Under the pieces are notes generated by a model. It was not told where the DNA came from. It saw only the letters and a list, made by a program, of their open reading frames with translations, and did not search any database. 64,000 nt of DNA, taken from positions 620,001 to 684,000 of the forward strand of contig NZ_CP081299.1 in the NCBI RefSeq assembly GCF_019711195.1, given 5' to 3'. The stretch comes from Dyadobacter sp. NIV53 (GTDB lineage Bacteria; Bacteroidota; Bacteroidia; Cytophagales; Spirosomataceae). Shown here piece after piece: positions 48,756-58,768 of the stretch (its first letter is position 1; each line of letters begins with the position of its first letter). Made by a program: the position numbers and the translations under genes.

Positions 48756-48780
48756 CTGCCCCTGCTGGTTGCAGAGGCAG
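48756..48780 (-). terminator. Terminator-like hairpin directly before the sigma factor start codon
   Basis: On the minus strand: CTGCCTCTGC, a 5-base loop, then GCAGGGGCAG, followed by CTTTTT and the ATG. The ten-pair GC-rich stem (one G-U) plus a five-U tract is a good intrinsic terminator, and it also covers the ribosome-binding region. It could attenuate or repress the sigma gene relative to the upstream YCII gene. Confidence 0.65.
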
Positions 48781-48790
48781 TGATAATTTC

Positions 48791-49144
48791 TTATTGAACA
48801 CCGGTTTCCCTTGAAATTTTTCGCACCTCGACACTATTTCCGTCACCCTGCAAAACAGGACTTCCTTTGGCAAACTCAACGGCCTCGTCCACAGAACTGG
48901 CTTTTACAATAATATACCCGCCAATTGTTTCTTTGATATCACCAAAAGGCCCGTTGGTCACAACATTATTGTACCTCACAACGCGGCTATCTTCAAAAGG
49001 CAGGCCGGTACCAGAAACAAATTTGTTTTGGGCCGCGATGCCACCAATCCAATCCATCGTTTGTTTCATCCAGATCTGTATTTGTTCCGGCGACGCTACT
49101 TTCTGTCCATCTTCGTGCCTGAAAATCAACATGTACTCTTCCAT
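48791..49144 (-). CDS. DGPF/YCII-domain protein, partner of the ECF sigma factor
   Basis: 117 residues of the YCII-related (DGPF-type) ferredoxin-like fold: MEEYMLIFRHEDGQKVASPE, VTNGPFGDIKETIGGYIIVK and a SVDEAVEFAKGSPVL helix. In ECF42 loci these proteins are regularly encoded beside the sigma factor and often are its regulon members. It lies 41 bases upstream of the sigma gene on the same strand, with a hairpin in the gap. Confidence 0.87.
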   Translation of the reverse strand: MEEYMLIFRHEDGQKVASPEQIQIWMKQTMDWIGGIAAQNKFVSGTGLPFEDSRVVRYNNVVTNGPFGDIKETIGGYIIVKASSVDEAVEFAKGSPVLQGDGNSVEVRKISRETGVQ

Positions 49145-49269
49145 TTTGTTAAAGTTTAAAGGTGTATAATATTTGAATTACATACCTATATCAAATGAAA
49201 TTACAGAAATGGGACATCGTTTTGAAAAAAAATTCCTAATAAGTGCATTCATTCAAAATTTGTTCGTTT

Positions 49270-51387
49270 TTACTCAAAAACCGTCTTCTCCTCCAAATGC
49301 TTCTCCGCCTCGTCCCGCGTGAACCAAACATCCCGCATTTTCTTTTCTGAAAGCAATTGAAGCTGATCACTCCGGTGTTTGGATCCTGGCTGCGTTGCGT
49401 TGCCATAACTGGTTAATACTTTCGCTTTTAGTGGTTTAGAAAATTCAATTGCAGCAACATACGTATCACCATGTGCGGGATAATATTTCCCATCAACTGG
49501 TGCTCCCAATGTCATCGTCCTGAAAACACCCATCGGGCCAGGTCCGCCATTCCCGGGAAGATCAAGATCTGCTATTTTAAAACGAAATATGTCACCCCAG
49601 GCAACATCCAGTTTTCCGTAATTGGCTTTTACCTCTTTGGCCGCTTCCAGCAGCGACTTCACAGCTGCTTTCGTATCAGCTAAACCGTTCGGAGTATTAA
49701 CCGGATCGTTTAGATCCCAAGGATTTAAAAATAATTTGGATGCAGTTCCCAATGTGCCAAGTTTTGCTGTCCCTCCTACCCAATTCCTTACAAACCTGTC
49801 AAATAAAAATGCTCCTTTACTATCACTATTTGTATTATGATCCCAGCCAGCCAATACACTTGCCGCCTCCTTCGCTTCCGGGCTTCCGTCTGCCTCCGCT
49901 GCTGCTATCAAATCACTGGCGATCCGGTCGGCCAGTTCCATTCTGGTTGAGAGTTTCAGCTGAACAAAATCGTCTAATGTAATCTTGGAAGGATTGCTTA
50001 ACATTCGAACAGAACTTTGAGTCCTGAATGACATATTGGGTTCAGGAGCTATATAAGATGGAAAATCTTTGTAGTTATTTACCATTGGAATTGTAGCAGT
50101 CCATGGCGGTTCGTTGGTATTTTGCAACCAGCCTGTTTTAGGGTTCGTGACTTTAGGTAAATCTTTATAAGGATGTGTTTTGGTCCATAAAGTACCCGAA
50201 GTATCGCCCTTCACAACACCTGACCAGAATTTCCAGTCTCCCAATGGACGAACAGGAACTTCTCCGTTAAACAAATTAAAAATATTCCCCTTGTTATCTG
50301 CGTACATGAGCGTATACATGGGGATCTGCAAACGGCTTACCGCTGCCTCAAACGCCGACAGATCTTTTGCACGCGCCATATCCCAGTATTGTTCAAACAT
50401 GCCCGATTGCCCTAAACCTGTCACTTTCATTGCAATGACCCTCCCGTTTTTGTCACTAACTACTGGTCCGTGAATAGAATGCCGGATTGTCATTTTTTCC
50501 TCTTTTAATGTGCCATCCGCCTGTTTGATTTTTAAAAGATGCTCCTTGCTTTCAAAAGGCTTTATCTTTCCGTCCCATTTGTACCCTCCTTCTACGGTTG
50601 TCAGCTCGTAAAAATCCTGTCCGTCGTTGGTATTCACCGTTTGCGCATAACCGCCATCTGCATTGAAAGCCATAGTCAGAACAGGAAATCCTATACGGCT
50701 GATACCATACGTATTGATACCAGGCGAAACCAGCTGTGCTTCAAAGTAAGTATACAAGTCCGTCCAGGGAAGGTGCGGATTTGTCAGCAGCAATGTGTTT
50801 CCGCTTGCCGATTTGGAAGGACCTATCGCCCAGGCATTGGAACCGTTCTTATCTCCCTGCATTTTTTCAGCAGCTGCCACCTGCCCCTGAGGAGCCAGAA
50901 ATACAAAATGGGTAACACGGTGTGCATGTGATATGAGATCCGTAGCAGTTACAGGCAAAGTCAGCTTAGCATCTGCGCTGATCTTATCCGGATTCTCTCT
51001 GGCATAATCATTCACACCCCTTGCAAAGGCATCCAGGTTTTTACGCATGGCCGGCTTTTGCAGATCATACCATTTACCTGCCCTTTCGTAAATACTATTG
51101 GTGATGACCCAACGATCAGCCTGGGCATACTTTTCACCCCAGTATTCTGCACCCTTTCCACGTGCTTGTCCGTATAACTGCAATATCAGATCTCCATGAT
51201 TTTTAGCCTGTGCCCAACCGTAAGCATAAAACAGGCTTTCATTATTTTTGGCATAAATATGAGGAACGCCGTACGAGTCCCACAGAATTTCAGCTTGTTT
51301 GTAAGTTGGTTTTTTCTGTGCAAAAGAGGATTCAGTTCGAAGGACTGTAAGCAAGAAAAACGAAATAATGATAAATTTTCCGGGCAT
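49270..51387 (-). CDS. Penicillin acylase family Ntn-hydrolase, exported
   Basis: 705-residue precursor with a signal ending near RTESSFAQ. It starts in the acylase pattern ILWDSYGVPHIYAKN and contains the autoproteolytic Ser as KNGSNAWAIGPSK (Ser 183), expected to be the N-terminal nucleophile of the beta chain. Later LLTNPHLPW and DRIASDLIAAA-type helices are also typical. Substrates of the family are amides such as beta-lactam side chains or acyl-homoserine lactones; which applies is unknown. The ATG giving MPGKFIIISFF is chosen because it begins the signal; a long upstream extension is not supported. Divergent from the DoxX-like gene. Confidence 0.9.
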   Translation of the reverse strand: MPGKFIIISFFLLTVLRTESSFAQKKPTYKQAEILWDSYGVPHIYAKNNESLFYAYGWAQAKNHGDLILQLYGQARGKGAEYWGEKYAQADRWVITNSIYERAGKWYDLQKPAMRKNLDAFARGVNDYARENPDKISADAKLTLPVTATDLISHAHRVTHFVFLAPQGQVAAAEKMQGDKNGSNAWAIGPSKSASGNTLLLTNPHLPWTDLYTYFEAQLVSPGINTYGISRIGFPVLTMAFNADGGYAQTVNTNDGQDFYELTTVEGGYKWDGKIKPFESKEHLLKIKQADGTLKEEKMTIRHSIHGPVVSDKNGRVIAMKVTGLGQSGMFEQYWDMARAKDLSAFEAAVSRLQIPMYTLMYADNKGNIFNLFNGEVPVRPLGDWKFWSGVVKGDTSGTLWTKTHPYKDLPKVTNPKTGWLQNTNEPPWTATIPMVNNYKDFPSYIAPEPNMSFRTQSSVRMLSNPSKITLDDFVQLKLSTRMELADRIASDLIAAAEADGSPEAKEAASVLAGWDHNTNSDSKGAFLFDRFVRNWVGGTAKLGTLGTASKLFLNPWDLNDPVNTPNGLADTKAAVKSLLEAAKEVKANYGKLDVAWGDIFRFKIADLDLPGNGGPGPMGVFRTMTLGAPVDGKYYPAHGDTYVAAIEFSKPLKAKVLTSYGNATQPGSKHRSDQLQLLSEKKMRDVWFTRDEAEKHLEEKTVFE

Positions 51388-51510
51388 GTTAAAATTGGTA
51401 ATTTGGAGTGATTGAAATCGTTTTATCGTCAACATATTATTAATGTTCACAGATAAACATTCATTTTGCAAAATAAGGAATAACGGGTTAAGGTGTGCGA
51501 AAAATATCAC

Positions 51511-52011
51511 ATGAACTGTTGTATAGTATCATTAATTAAGTTATTTGCAGATCGCACATTTAAAACTAAAACGAATCATCAATATAAAATTGCTACCACT
51601 TTGAAAACACTTAACAACACATTTATATTACGGTTCGGATTGGCAACCATCTTTTTATCACATAGTTTACACGGAATTTTTACAGAAAATGATGTCAATA
51701 ATTTTGGTAACCTATTTTTAAATCAGATTGGTTTTGCACCGTTTGGTGTATTTATTGCCTGGTCTATTGTAATATCTCAAATAATTACGTCAGTATTTTT
51801 ACTGTTGGATAAATACATAAAAATTGCTTCCGTTATCAATATCGTAATTCTGATTGCAGGCATTATAACAGTCCATTATAACGAAGGATGGTTTGTGGTC
51901 GGTGGTGGAAGAAATGGGATGGAATTCAGTTTTTTTCTAATATGTGTTTTGTTGTCATTGATAATACCATTTGAAAAATTAAAAGCAACAAATGAACACA
52001 GTACGCAATAA
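51511..52011 (+). CDS. DoxX-like membrane protein
   Basis: About 166 residues with four hydrophobic helices: ILRFGLATIFLSHSLHGIF, an APFGVFIAWSIVISQIITSV segment, ASVINIVILIAGIITVHYNE and FSFFLICVLLSLIIPF. The order and the late GGGRNGMEF turn match DoxX. Start uncertain: the ATG chosen (MNCCIVSLIK) gives a leader longer than usual; a TTG at 51601 would give the typical length. The family is linked to redox or thiosulfate chemistry in some bacteria; no role is established here. Confidence 0.7.
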   Translation: MNCCIVSLIKLFADRTFKTKTNHQYKIATTLKTLNNTFILRFGLATIFLSHSLHGIFTENDVNNFGNLFLNQIGFAPFGVFIAWSIVISQIITSVFLLLDKYIKIASVINIVILIAGIITVHYNEGWFVVGGGRNGMEFSFFLICVLLSLIIPFEKLKATNEHSTQ

Positions 52012-52184
52012 AACTAAACAAAGTTTATACAGAAACACCCTACAACAAAAAATGATCGTAAAGCTGTGACAAACTGAATCATAATACGTAAATGTATAGG
52101 CTGACACAAATCTTAATGATAATTACAAGATCATTACGCCGCATATTCCAACTAAAAATATTTCAAAACATTAACAAACACTAA

Positions 52185-52598
52185 ATGAATACGAGATCAA
52201 TCCTTCTCAATTTGCTGCTTGCAGCGGTTCCTGCTTTGGCATTCGCGCAAACGCCTTTACCACAAAAAACTGGTGGTGATAAAGACAAACATGGCTGCAT
52301 TGGTTCAGCCGGTTATGTTTTTTCAACAATCAAAAACGATTGTGTAAGGCTTTTTGAACAGGAAATTCGTCTGAAAGAAACCAATCCAAAAGGTACTTTT
52401 ACTTCGGAGGCTGTTGTAATTTTTAGTAAAAACCGAAAAAAGGCCGAGCTGTTTATGCCAGGTTCTGCAAGCAGTCTAATTTTAACCAGAACAGGAAAAG
52501 AAGGTGGTTACGTTTGGAAGAAAGGTAACCTTTCCTTTTTCATGTGGAAGGGTTATGTGCTGAAACGAGGTAAAAAAGTGATTTTTGCCGGTGCCTGA
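52185..52598 (+). CDS. Small exported hypothetical protein
   Basis: 137 residues with a clear signal (SILLNLLLAAVPALAFAQ). The mature part starts with a Cys-containing motif HGCIGSAGYVFSTIKNDCVR followed by strands with charged residues; the two Cys could form a disulphide. Related small periplasmic proteins of unknown function occur in Bacteroidota. A terminator hairpin follows about 30 bases after the stop. Confidence 0.7.
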   Translation: MNTRSILLNLLLAAVPALAFAQTPLPQKTGGDKDKHGCIGSAGYVFSTIKNDCVRLFEQEIRLKETNPKGTFTSEAVVIFSKNRKKAELFMPGSASSLILTRTGKEGGYVWKKGNLSFFMWKGYVLKRGKKVIFAGA

Positions 52599-53077
52599 CC
52601 AATTAATATTTCATTTTGGAAACTCCAATAAATGTGAGCCGAAAACCGTAAAGGATCTTTCGGTTCACATTTGATTTATGGGCATTGCTATTTCAGAATA
52701 ACCAAATTTTAAATTAATGTGTCAGTACTGATAAAGCTGATAATTGAAACATAGCGAAAACCCATTCCCCTTAACAAGGCAGCAATACTCGGTAAAGACT
52801 ATGAACACCTGAAAGAAATAATTATTTTAAAATTCCTGGAATCCCAGAACTTGTTTTTTTTGCTTGAAAAGTTAAAAATGGACGAAGTGGCAATTTGTTT
52901 ATAAGCCAGATAACTGACCTTTTCTTGGGTAATAAACGCGCTAGATTTACTTTACCAACTTTTACTGAATTTAACCAAAAAAATCGTCATATTGCTAATT
53001 GATAATACGTTAACTTTAAAACATCTTACAAATTTGTGGATGAAGTCTTTCAAAGTACTATTAATAATTGAGGTATT
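52599..53077. other. Spacer with no recognisable gene
   Basis: About 480 bases. After the terminator only a 49-codon frame without a start (52755-52904) is open on the plus strand; I could not match its reading to any family. No promoter box is obvious before the following lipoprotein gene. Confidence 0.4.
52630..52672 (+). terminator. Intrinsic terminator after the small exported protein
   Basis: AAATGTGAGCCGAAA pairs with TTTCGGTTCACATTT, 15 pairs with one G-U, around a 13-base loop, then GATTT. Position and stem length support termination. Confidence 0.7.
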
Positions 53078-53392
53078 ATGAAACGGGTTTTAAGAGTTAT
53101 ATTTCTTATTCAGTCGGTATATTTCCTAACCAGTTGCGAGGGATTTAAATGTTCAAACGGAACAGTTATGGATAAATCAACCAATCTTCCACTTGACAGT
53201 GTTTTTGTCAACGTTGTAAGTGGTTCTGAATTTATTTACACAGACACAACTGGAAAATTTAATGTTTGCAATAGATTTGGAGGTTGTGTTCCTGATTGCA
53301 AAGACATAACCATTACTTTCTCAAAAAATGGCTATGATACTTTATCATTTACAAACCTTAGCGCAGAATCAATTGTATATATGGAGAAATAA
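53078..53392 (+). CDS. Small lipoprotein with a carboxypeptidase-regulatory-like domain
   Basis: 104 residues. The signal ends at SVYFLTSC, a good lipobox with the Cys as lipid anchor. The rest is a single beta-sandwich (SNGTVMDKSTNLPLDSVFV, TDTTGKFNVC) like the CarboxypepD_reg-type domains of outer-membrane proteins. Function unknown. It is followed by the M1 peptidase gene about 110 bases on. Confidence 0.7.
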   Translation: MKRVLRVIFLIQSVYFLTSCEGFKCSNGTVMDKSTNLPLDSVFVNVVSGSEFIYTDTTGKFNVCNRFGGCVPDCKDITITFSKNGYDTLSFTNLSAESIVYMEK

Positions 53393-53502
53393 ATATCCAT
53401 CTTTCAGGATAAGGAAGATCGACTTTGTAATATTTTAATTCCACTATTTGATAGATAAGATATTACTTTAAGTGATTTATAAGAAATTTACCATACTAAA
53501 AG

Positions 53503-55208
53503 TTGAGATTCATTTCAAAATTTATTCAATTGACACTTAATACTTCAGGTAAAAAAACATTCCTTTTGGCTGCATTCTGCTTATTATTTATAACTGTAAA
53601 CGCCCAGAAAAATGCAATTCAAAATGTTCCAACAAAGGATGATACGCTAAATGGTTCTGTCACACCCGAAAGGATCTGGTGGGATATCCAGCATTATGAT
53701 CTGACGGTCAGGCCGGATTATATTAATAAAACCATAACCGGATTAAATGTAATTGAATACAATGTGCGTGATAAAGTGCATTCCGAATTAATGCAAATTG
53801 ATCTGGTAAGCCCGCTGACAATTGACAGTGTGTTTCAGAACGGGAAAAAAGTTGCGTATGAGCACAACCGGAATATTTGGTATCTAAAAATAACACAGAA
53901 ACAAACTTCTAAAAAAATAAAATAGCGGTTTATTATTCCGGCAAACCAACAGAATCAATAAAACCTCCGTGGGATGGCGGCCTGGTTTGGGCAAAGGATT
54001 CGTTAGGGAGGCCATGGATTTCGGTTGCGTGCCAGTACAAAGGGGCAAGTTTATGGTATCCCTGCAAAAACACGATGTACGATGAACCAGACAAAGGCGC
54101 TTCAATTTCTATTATTGTGCCTGATTCTCTGATTGCGGTTGGAAACGGGCGTTTAAAAGGTAAAAGTATAAATGCCGATGGCACCACAACATACAAATGG
54201 GCAGTTCAAAACCCGATCAGCCATTACGCCATTTCATTCTATGTCGGAAAATATGTGAATATCAGCCAGACTTATCAGGGAAAGAAAGGAAATCTAAGTA
54301 TAGATTACTGGATACTTGATTATAACCGGCCAAAAGCTATAAAACATATGATTCCGGAAGTAAACATTACCATGAAATCGTTTGAACACTGGTTTGGACC
54401 CTACCCATTTTATGAAGATGGTTTTAAAATGGCAGATGCACCGTATATCGGAATGGAACACCAAAGTGCGATTGCATATGGCAGCAGCTACATGAAAGGC
54501 ACCAATAAAAAGGGCGGCGATATATCCAACACTGGCTGGGGTAAAAAAACAGACAAATTGATAGTCCATGAAATGGCCCATGAATGGTTTGGTAATAATA
54601 TAACTGCTATTGATATCGCCGACAGATGGATACAGGAAGGTTTTGCTGGTTTGGGTGAAGAATTGGTTATTGCTGATATTAGTGGAAAAGCGGCAGGGGA
54701 AGAATATTTAGCAGGCAGATTCCGAACAATCGAAAATGACAAACCGATCATTGCAAGATACGGGATTAATGAAGATGGAAGCCAGGATAATTATGTTAAA
54801 GGATGGGCCATACTTCATATGATCAGAACGATTATCAATGATGATGCAAAATTTTTAAAAATACTGAATGGCCTGAATAGCAAATTTTACCATCAGGTCG
54901 TTACGACAAATCAGGTTGAAAACTTTATTAATTTAAATTCAGGTATTAATTTTACTTATTTATTTGATCAGTATTTAAGAACGGCGAATGTTCCGGTTCT
55001 GGAATATAAAATGAACAATCACGAATTATGGTACAGGTTTGGAAACTGTAACAAAAACTTTACAATGCCGGTAAAGACAAACCTGACAAAGGAAAATTGG
55101 ATTCGGCCTACGACTGAATGGCAATCTTTAAAAATGACAAATATCAATGAAACTGATACGCTAAAAGCTGACCTTAATTTCTATATTACAGTGAAGAAAG
55201 TTGAATAA
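53503..55208 (+). CDS. M1 family metallopeptidase with one frame break
   Basis: Exported zinc aminopeptidase. The N-terminal domain after the signal (LLAAFCLLFITVNAQ) includes the saddle-type beta region IWWDIQHYDLTVRPDYINKT; the C-terminal part has the zinc site HEMAHEWFGNN with the second Glu in WIQEGFAGLGEE. The frame stops after KKIK; adding one A to the run at 53919-53922 continues IAVYYSGKPTESIKPPW and joins the two parts. The start is TTG, as no ATG precedes the signal. The reconstructed protein has about 568 residues. The gap from 53929 to the next ATG is within the same gene. Either frame decay or a base-call error. Confidence 0.82.
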
Positions 55209-55220
55209 AACTGACGACAA

Positions 55221-56117
55221 ATGAAACAAAAACTTTGTATATTGATTTTATCATTGTTTTTATTTTCTGGTTCTGAGATAAAAGTGCAACCACAATTAAT
55301 GATCTCAAAAGGACTAAAAGTTATTGTTGTGCAAAAAGATTTTCCTCTGTTAAAAGTCCTTTTACCAAACCAACCGAATTCTGATCGTGGAATTGAAATT
55401 GAATTTCCTGAACATGTAACGGGTTTAAATCAAAAAAATAATAAAATTGAGCAACTCTACTTTGTATCAAAGGGAAGCGCCAACAAAAGAACATTGCCAA
55501 CCTGGCGTGCTGAAGGTAATTCACTTATATATGAATCGGATTTGGATAATAAGGTATCGCTGATTGCCACGGCTCGTCTGGAAGCCAATGGACTGCGTTA
55601 TACTTATAAATTCATTAATCATTCAGATGTTTCGTATTTGAATTTACAAGCTGTAACCTGCGTAAAATTGTATTCCGTTTTTTCAGATTCGCTTTTGCAG
55701 AGAACATATGTCCATCATTCAGATGGTTTTGAATTGATGGCATCAGAAACACCAAACCGACTCACGATACCATTGCAAAAGTGGCTGCCATGCCGCTATT
55801 TGGTTTCATATAATTGGGATGTACCTTCCATTCGTTCAGAAAAAGATTCTGATTCGGTAACAAGATATTATAAGTCCAGGAAAGCTGATAAACCGTTTAT
55901 AGCTACACTATCTCACGACAAATCCTGGATAGCGGCTACATATACCAAGGAAACCGGTAATTTGTGGACTAATCCTGAACGATCATGCCAACACGCAGAC
56001 CCGGCAATTAATCTTGGTGCTGGTGAAACAAAAAGCCTCGAACTTAAAACAATCATTATTAAAGGTAATCCGGAACAGCTGCTAAAGGTTATAGACAGGG
56101 AAATTGCAAAAAATTGA
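55221..56117 (+). CDS. Exported protein of unknown function
   Basis: 298 residues starting with a signal (LCILILSLFLFSGSE). The rest is rich in beta strands (LKVIVVQKDFPLLKVLLP, LRYTYKFINHSDVSYLNLQ) with several His and Cys; I recognise no family. It begins 12 bases after the M1 peptidase stop, so the two are probably cotranscribed. Confidence 0.65.
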   Translation: MKQKLCILILSLFLFSGSEIKVQPQLMISKGLKVIVVQKDFPLLKVLLPNQPNSDRGIEIEFPEHVTGLNQKNNKIEQLYFVSKGSANKRTLPTWRAEGNSLIYESDLDNKVSLIATARLEANGLRYTYKFINHSDVSYLNLQAVTCVKLYSVFSDSLLQRTYVHHSDGFELMASETPNRLTIPLQKWLPCRYLVSYNWDVPSIRSEKDSDSVTRYYKSRKADKPFIATLSHDKSWIAATYTKETGNLWTNPERSCQHADPAINLGAGETKSLELKTIIIKGNPEQLLKVIDREIAKN

Positions 56118-56262
56118 AACAAGATGATTATAGCGCATTCTTTGGTTAAGGCCTATTGAATGTTGATGGTAATTGCATCACAAAATACCTGCCAGAAAAT
56201 AAATAAATTTACTATTTCAATAAGTCTTCAATTCAAATAATTAAAGCTAATACACCTTTCAA

Positions 56263-56667
56263 ATGGCCGAAATAAAAACAAAACCAACCTCCGGAAGCGT
56301 TGAAGAATTCATCAATGCAGTAAAGGAGGAACAAAAGCGCAAAGACAGTTTTGTGATTTTGGAAATGATGAAAAAAGCAACCGGTGAAGAACCCAAAATG
56401 TGGGGCAGCTCAATTATTGGTTTTGGTAATAAACCATACAAAAGCGCTGCAACCGGAAGAGAAGTTGATTGGCTCCGGATTGGTTTTTCTCCACGCAAAG
56501 CAAGTCTATCTTTGTATATCAGTGTAAATATTAAGGAGCATGCCTCAGCTCTCGAAAAATTGGGCAAGCATAAAACTGGTGTCGGTTGCCTGTATATTAA
56601 CAAGTTGGCCGATGTAGATTTGAAGGTTTTGGAGGGTATGATCGCAGCTACATTAAAAAGTAGATGA
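56263..56667 (+). CDS. DUF1801 family protein
   Basis: 134 residues of the YdhG-type DUF1801 fold: EEFINAVKEEQKRKDSFVIL, the motif EPKMWGSSIIGFG and the C-terminal YINKLADVDLKVLEGMI. Function in the family is unestablished. Complete and of normal length; start is unambiguous. Confidence 0.88.
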   Translation: MAEIKTKPTSGSVEEFINAVKEEQKRKDSFVILEMMKKATGEEPKMWGSSIIGFGNKPYKSAATGREVDWLRIGFSPRKASLSLYISVNIKEHASALEKLGKHKTGVGCLYINKLADVDLKVLEGMIAATLKSR

Positions 56668-56744
56668 AATCTGAGTTTAGGCTTAGGGAAATTAATTAAA
56701 CACTTGCAGTCCGTAAGTGCAAAGCTACACTAACTTGTATCCAC

Positions 56745-57605
56745 ATGAAAACTTCTGACATCAGCGACCCGTTATTCCTGGAGGCGGTTGAGGCTATCGA
56801 TAGCGGAAATATATCCCAGCTTCAAAGTTTGTTGCAAACAAACCCGCAATTGATAACAAATCGGCTGGATAAGCCAACAGAAGGATATTTTAAGCAGCCG
56901 TATCTGCTTTGGTTTATAGCAAACAACCCTATCAGAATTGAAAAGGTGCCGGCAAATATTATTGAAATTACTGGTCTGCTGATAAAATCGGCAAGGCAAA
57001 ATGCTCCGGAAAGTTTTCAGGAACAAATTGGATATACCTTAGGACTTGTTGAATCAGGAAGAATTGTACGGGAATGTGGCGTGCAAATTGGCCTGATTGA
57101 TTTGTTGATTGACAGCGGCGCTAAACCTGGAAACGCCCAGGCTGCTTTGGCTCATGGGAATATTGAAGCAGCAAGGCATATCATTGAAAGAAGCGGCCAA
57201 ATCACATTAACAGCTGCTGTTTGTCTTGATCGAATTGAAGATGCAAATAGCTTATTAGACGAAGTTAGTATGGATGAAAAGCAAGTGGCTTTAATTGCAG
57301 CAGCATTTTACGGAAAACCGGATATGACGACTTTACTGATAACGTCGGGCGTGGATGTAAACGTGTTCATCGACCATGGATTTCATACGCATGCATCGGC
57401 TTTACATCAGGCAGTACAATCGGGCTCGCTGGAAACCGTGAAACTTCTGATTCAAGCCGGAGCTGATACGGATGCCAGGGATAAGGTGTTTGATGGTACA
57501 CCATTAGATTGGGCAAGTCATATGCAGGAGGAAGAAAACGATGAGAACCTGAAGAAAAAATATAAAAAGATAGAAAATTATCTGCTTGAAATATCCCGTT
57601 TATAA
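56745..57605 (+). CDS. Ankyrin-repeat protein
   Basis: 286 residues, cytoplasmic. Ankyrin-like helices are visible throughout, best in the C-terminal half (SALHQAVQSGSLETVKLLIQ, then AGADTDARDKVFDGTPLDWA). Earlier repeats are divergent (GNIEAARHIIERSGQIT). Likely a protein-interaction module with no enzymatic part. It lies about 80 bases after the DUF1801 gene. Confidence 0.8.
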   Translation: MKTSDISDPLFLEAVEAIDSGNISQLQSLLQTNPQLITNRLDKPTEGYFKQPYLLWFIANNPIRIEKVPANIIEITGLLIKSARQNAPESFQEQIGYTLGLVESGRIVRECGVQIGLIDLLIDSGAKPGNAQAALAHGNIEAARHIIERSGQITLTAAVCLDRIEDANSLLDEVSMDEKQVALIAAAFYGKPDMTTLLITSGVDVNVFIDHGFHTHASALHQAVQSGSLETVKLLIQAGADTDARDKVFDGTPLDWASHMQEEENDENLKKKYKKIENYLLEISRL

Positions 57606-57755
57606 AAATCATCGCCAAGATCAAAAGCCAGTTTAGCCAATAGTCAATCATAGAAATCGAATAATTAGCCGCCATTCTGACCAAATCGCAGAAAATCATA
57701 ATAACTTGCGCAACGGACTCAATATTATCTGGTCCATTCAAAAGTATATTACAGA

Positions 57756-58535
57756 ATGAACTCCCGTATCTTCCGACAACTAATATTTTATATACTTCTA
57801 ATAAGCTGTCTGACAATCAGTAAGGTAAAAGGCCAAACTTTGAACCAGCAATTTTTGGTTAAAACTGATAGTCTGGCATTGTTTGATAATTCCAGAAACC
57901 GTTCTGTTCCGGTTGCATTGTATTTGCCGGTTTCGGAAAAGAAAATCAGGAAGCAAAAACTTATTATTTTCAGCCATGGATACGGTGAAAATAAGGGTGG
58001 AGATAATTTAGTGTATTCATATCTGACGGAAAACCTTGCATCAAACGGATACTTCGTCGCCAGTATACAACATGAACTTGCAACGGATAGCCTTTTGGCA
58101 ATGAACGGACCGTTTCAGGTTACCCGAAGATCAAACTGGGAAAGAGGTGTTGAAAATATCCGTTTTGTATTAACTGAATTAAAAAGGGCAAAACCCGAAC
58201 TGGATTACAGCCAGCTAATATTAATCGGTCATTCAAATGGTGGAGATATGACTGCTTTATTTGCTCATAAGTATCCGGAAAAGGTGGACAAAATAATCAC
58301 TCTGGATAATAGAAGAATGGCTTTACCTTTAGGAAAAAATCAAAAAGTATATTCGTTACGTTCGGGTGATTTGCCAGCTGATGAAGGTGTTATACCCACA
58401 GAAAAAGATCAGAAAAAATATAGAATGAAAATTATAAAATTAAATGATATCAAACATTCAGACATGGATAATGACGCAAATGAAAAGCAGCGGAAAGTTA
58501 TGAATGATTTAATTATGGATTTCGTAAACAATTAA
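57756..58535 (+). CDS. Exported alpha/beta hydrolase, copy A of a tandem pair
   Basis: 259 residues with a signal (LISCLTISKVKGQ). The fold is an alpha/beta hydrolase: oxyanion motif IIFSHGYGENKGG, nucleophile Ser in LIGHSNGGDMTAL, probable catalytic His in DIKHSDMD. Immediately followed by a same-length paralogue 41 bases on; the pair shares a patch of near-identity. Substrate unknown; lipase/esterase is a reasonable guess. Confidence 0.83.
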   Translation: MNSRIFRQLIFYILLISCLTISKVKGQTLNQQFLVKTDSLALFDNSRNRSVPVALYLPVSEKKIRKQKLIIFSHGYGENKGGDNLVYSYLTENLASNGYFVASIQHELATDSLLAMNGPFQVTRRSNWERGVENIRFVLTELKRAKPELDYSQLILIGHSNGGDMTALFAHKYPEKVDKIITLDNRRMALPLGKNQKVYSLRSGDLPADEGVIPTEKDQKKYRMKIIKLNDIKHSDMDNDANEKQRKVMNDLIMDFVNN

Positions 58536-58768
58536 GAAAAAATTTATTGCTCTTCAATCAAAAAGTAAAATTCAGAATGAACTCCGGTATTTTCCAAAAA
58601 CAAATCTTTTGTTTACTATTAATAAGCTGTCTGACAATCAGTAATGTACAAGGCCAAACTTTGAACCAGCAATTTTTGGTTAAAACTGATAGTCTGGCAT
58701 GGTTTGATAATTCCAGAAACCGTTCTGTTCCGGTTGCATTGTATTTGCCGGTTTCGGAAAAGAAAATC
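57799..58768 (+). repeat. Near-identical 149-base segments in tandem hydrolase genes
   Basis: The segments 57799-57947 and 58620-58768 differ at three positions out of 149, while the following coding sequence is visibly much more divergent. This covers the end of the signal and the first strands of the mature proteins. Confidence 0.75.

Noticed and set aside
52755..52904. 49-codon open frame without start in the spacer
   Set aside because: No start codon and no family match; length is within chance expectation for AT-rich sequence, although a gene remnant cannot be excluded.
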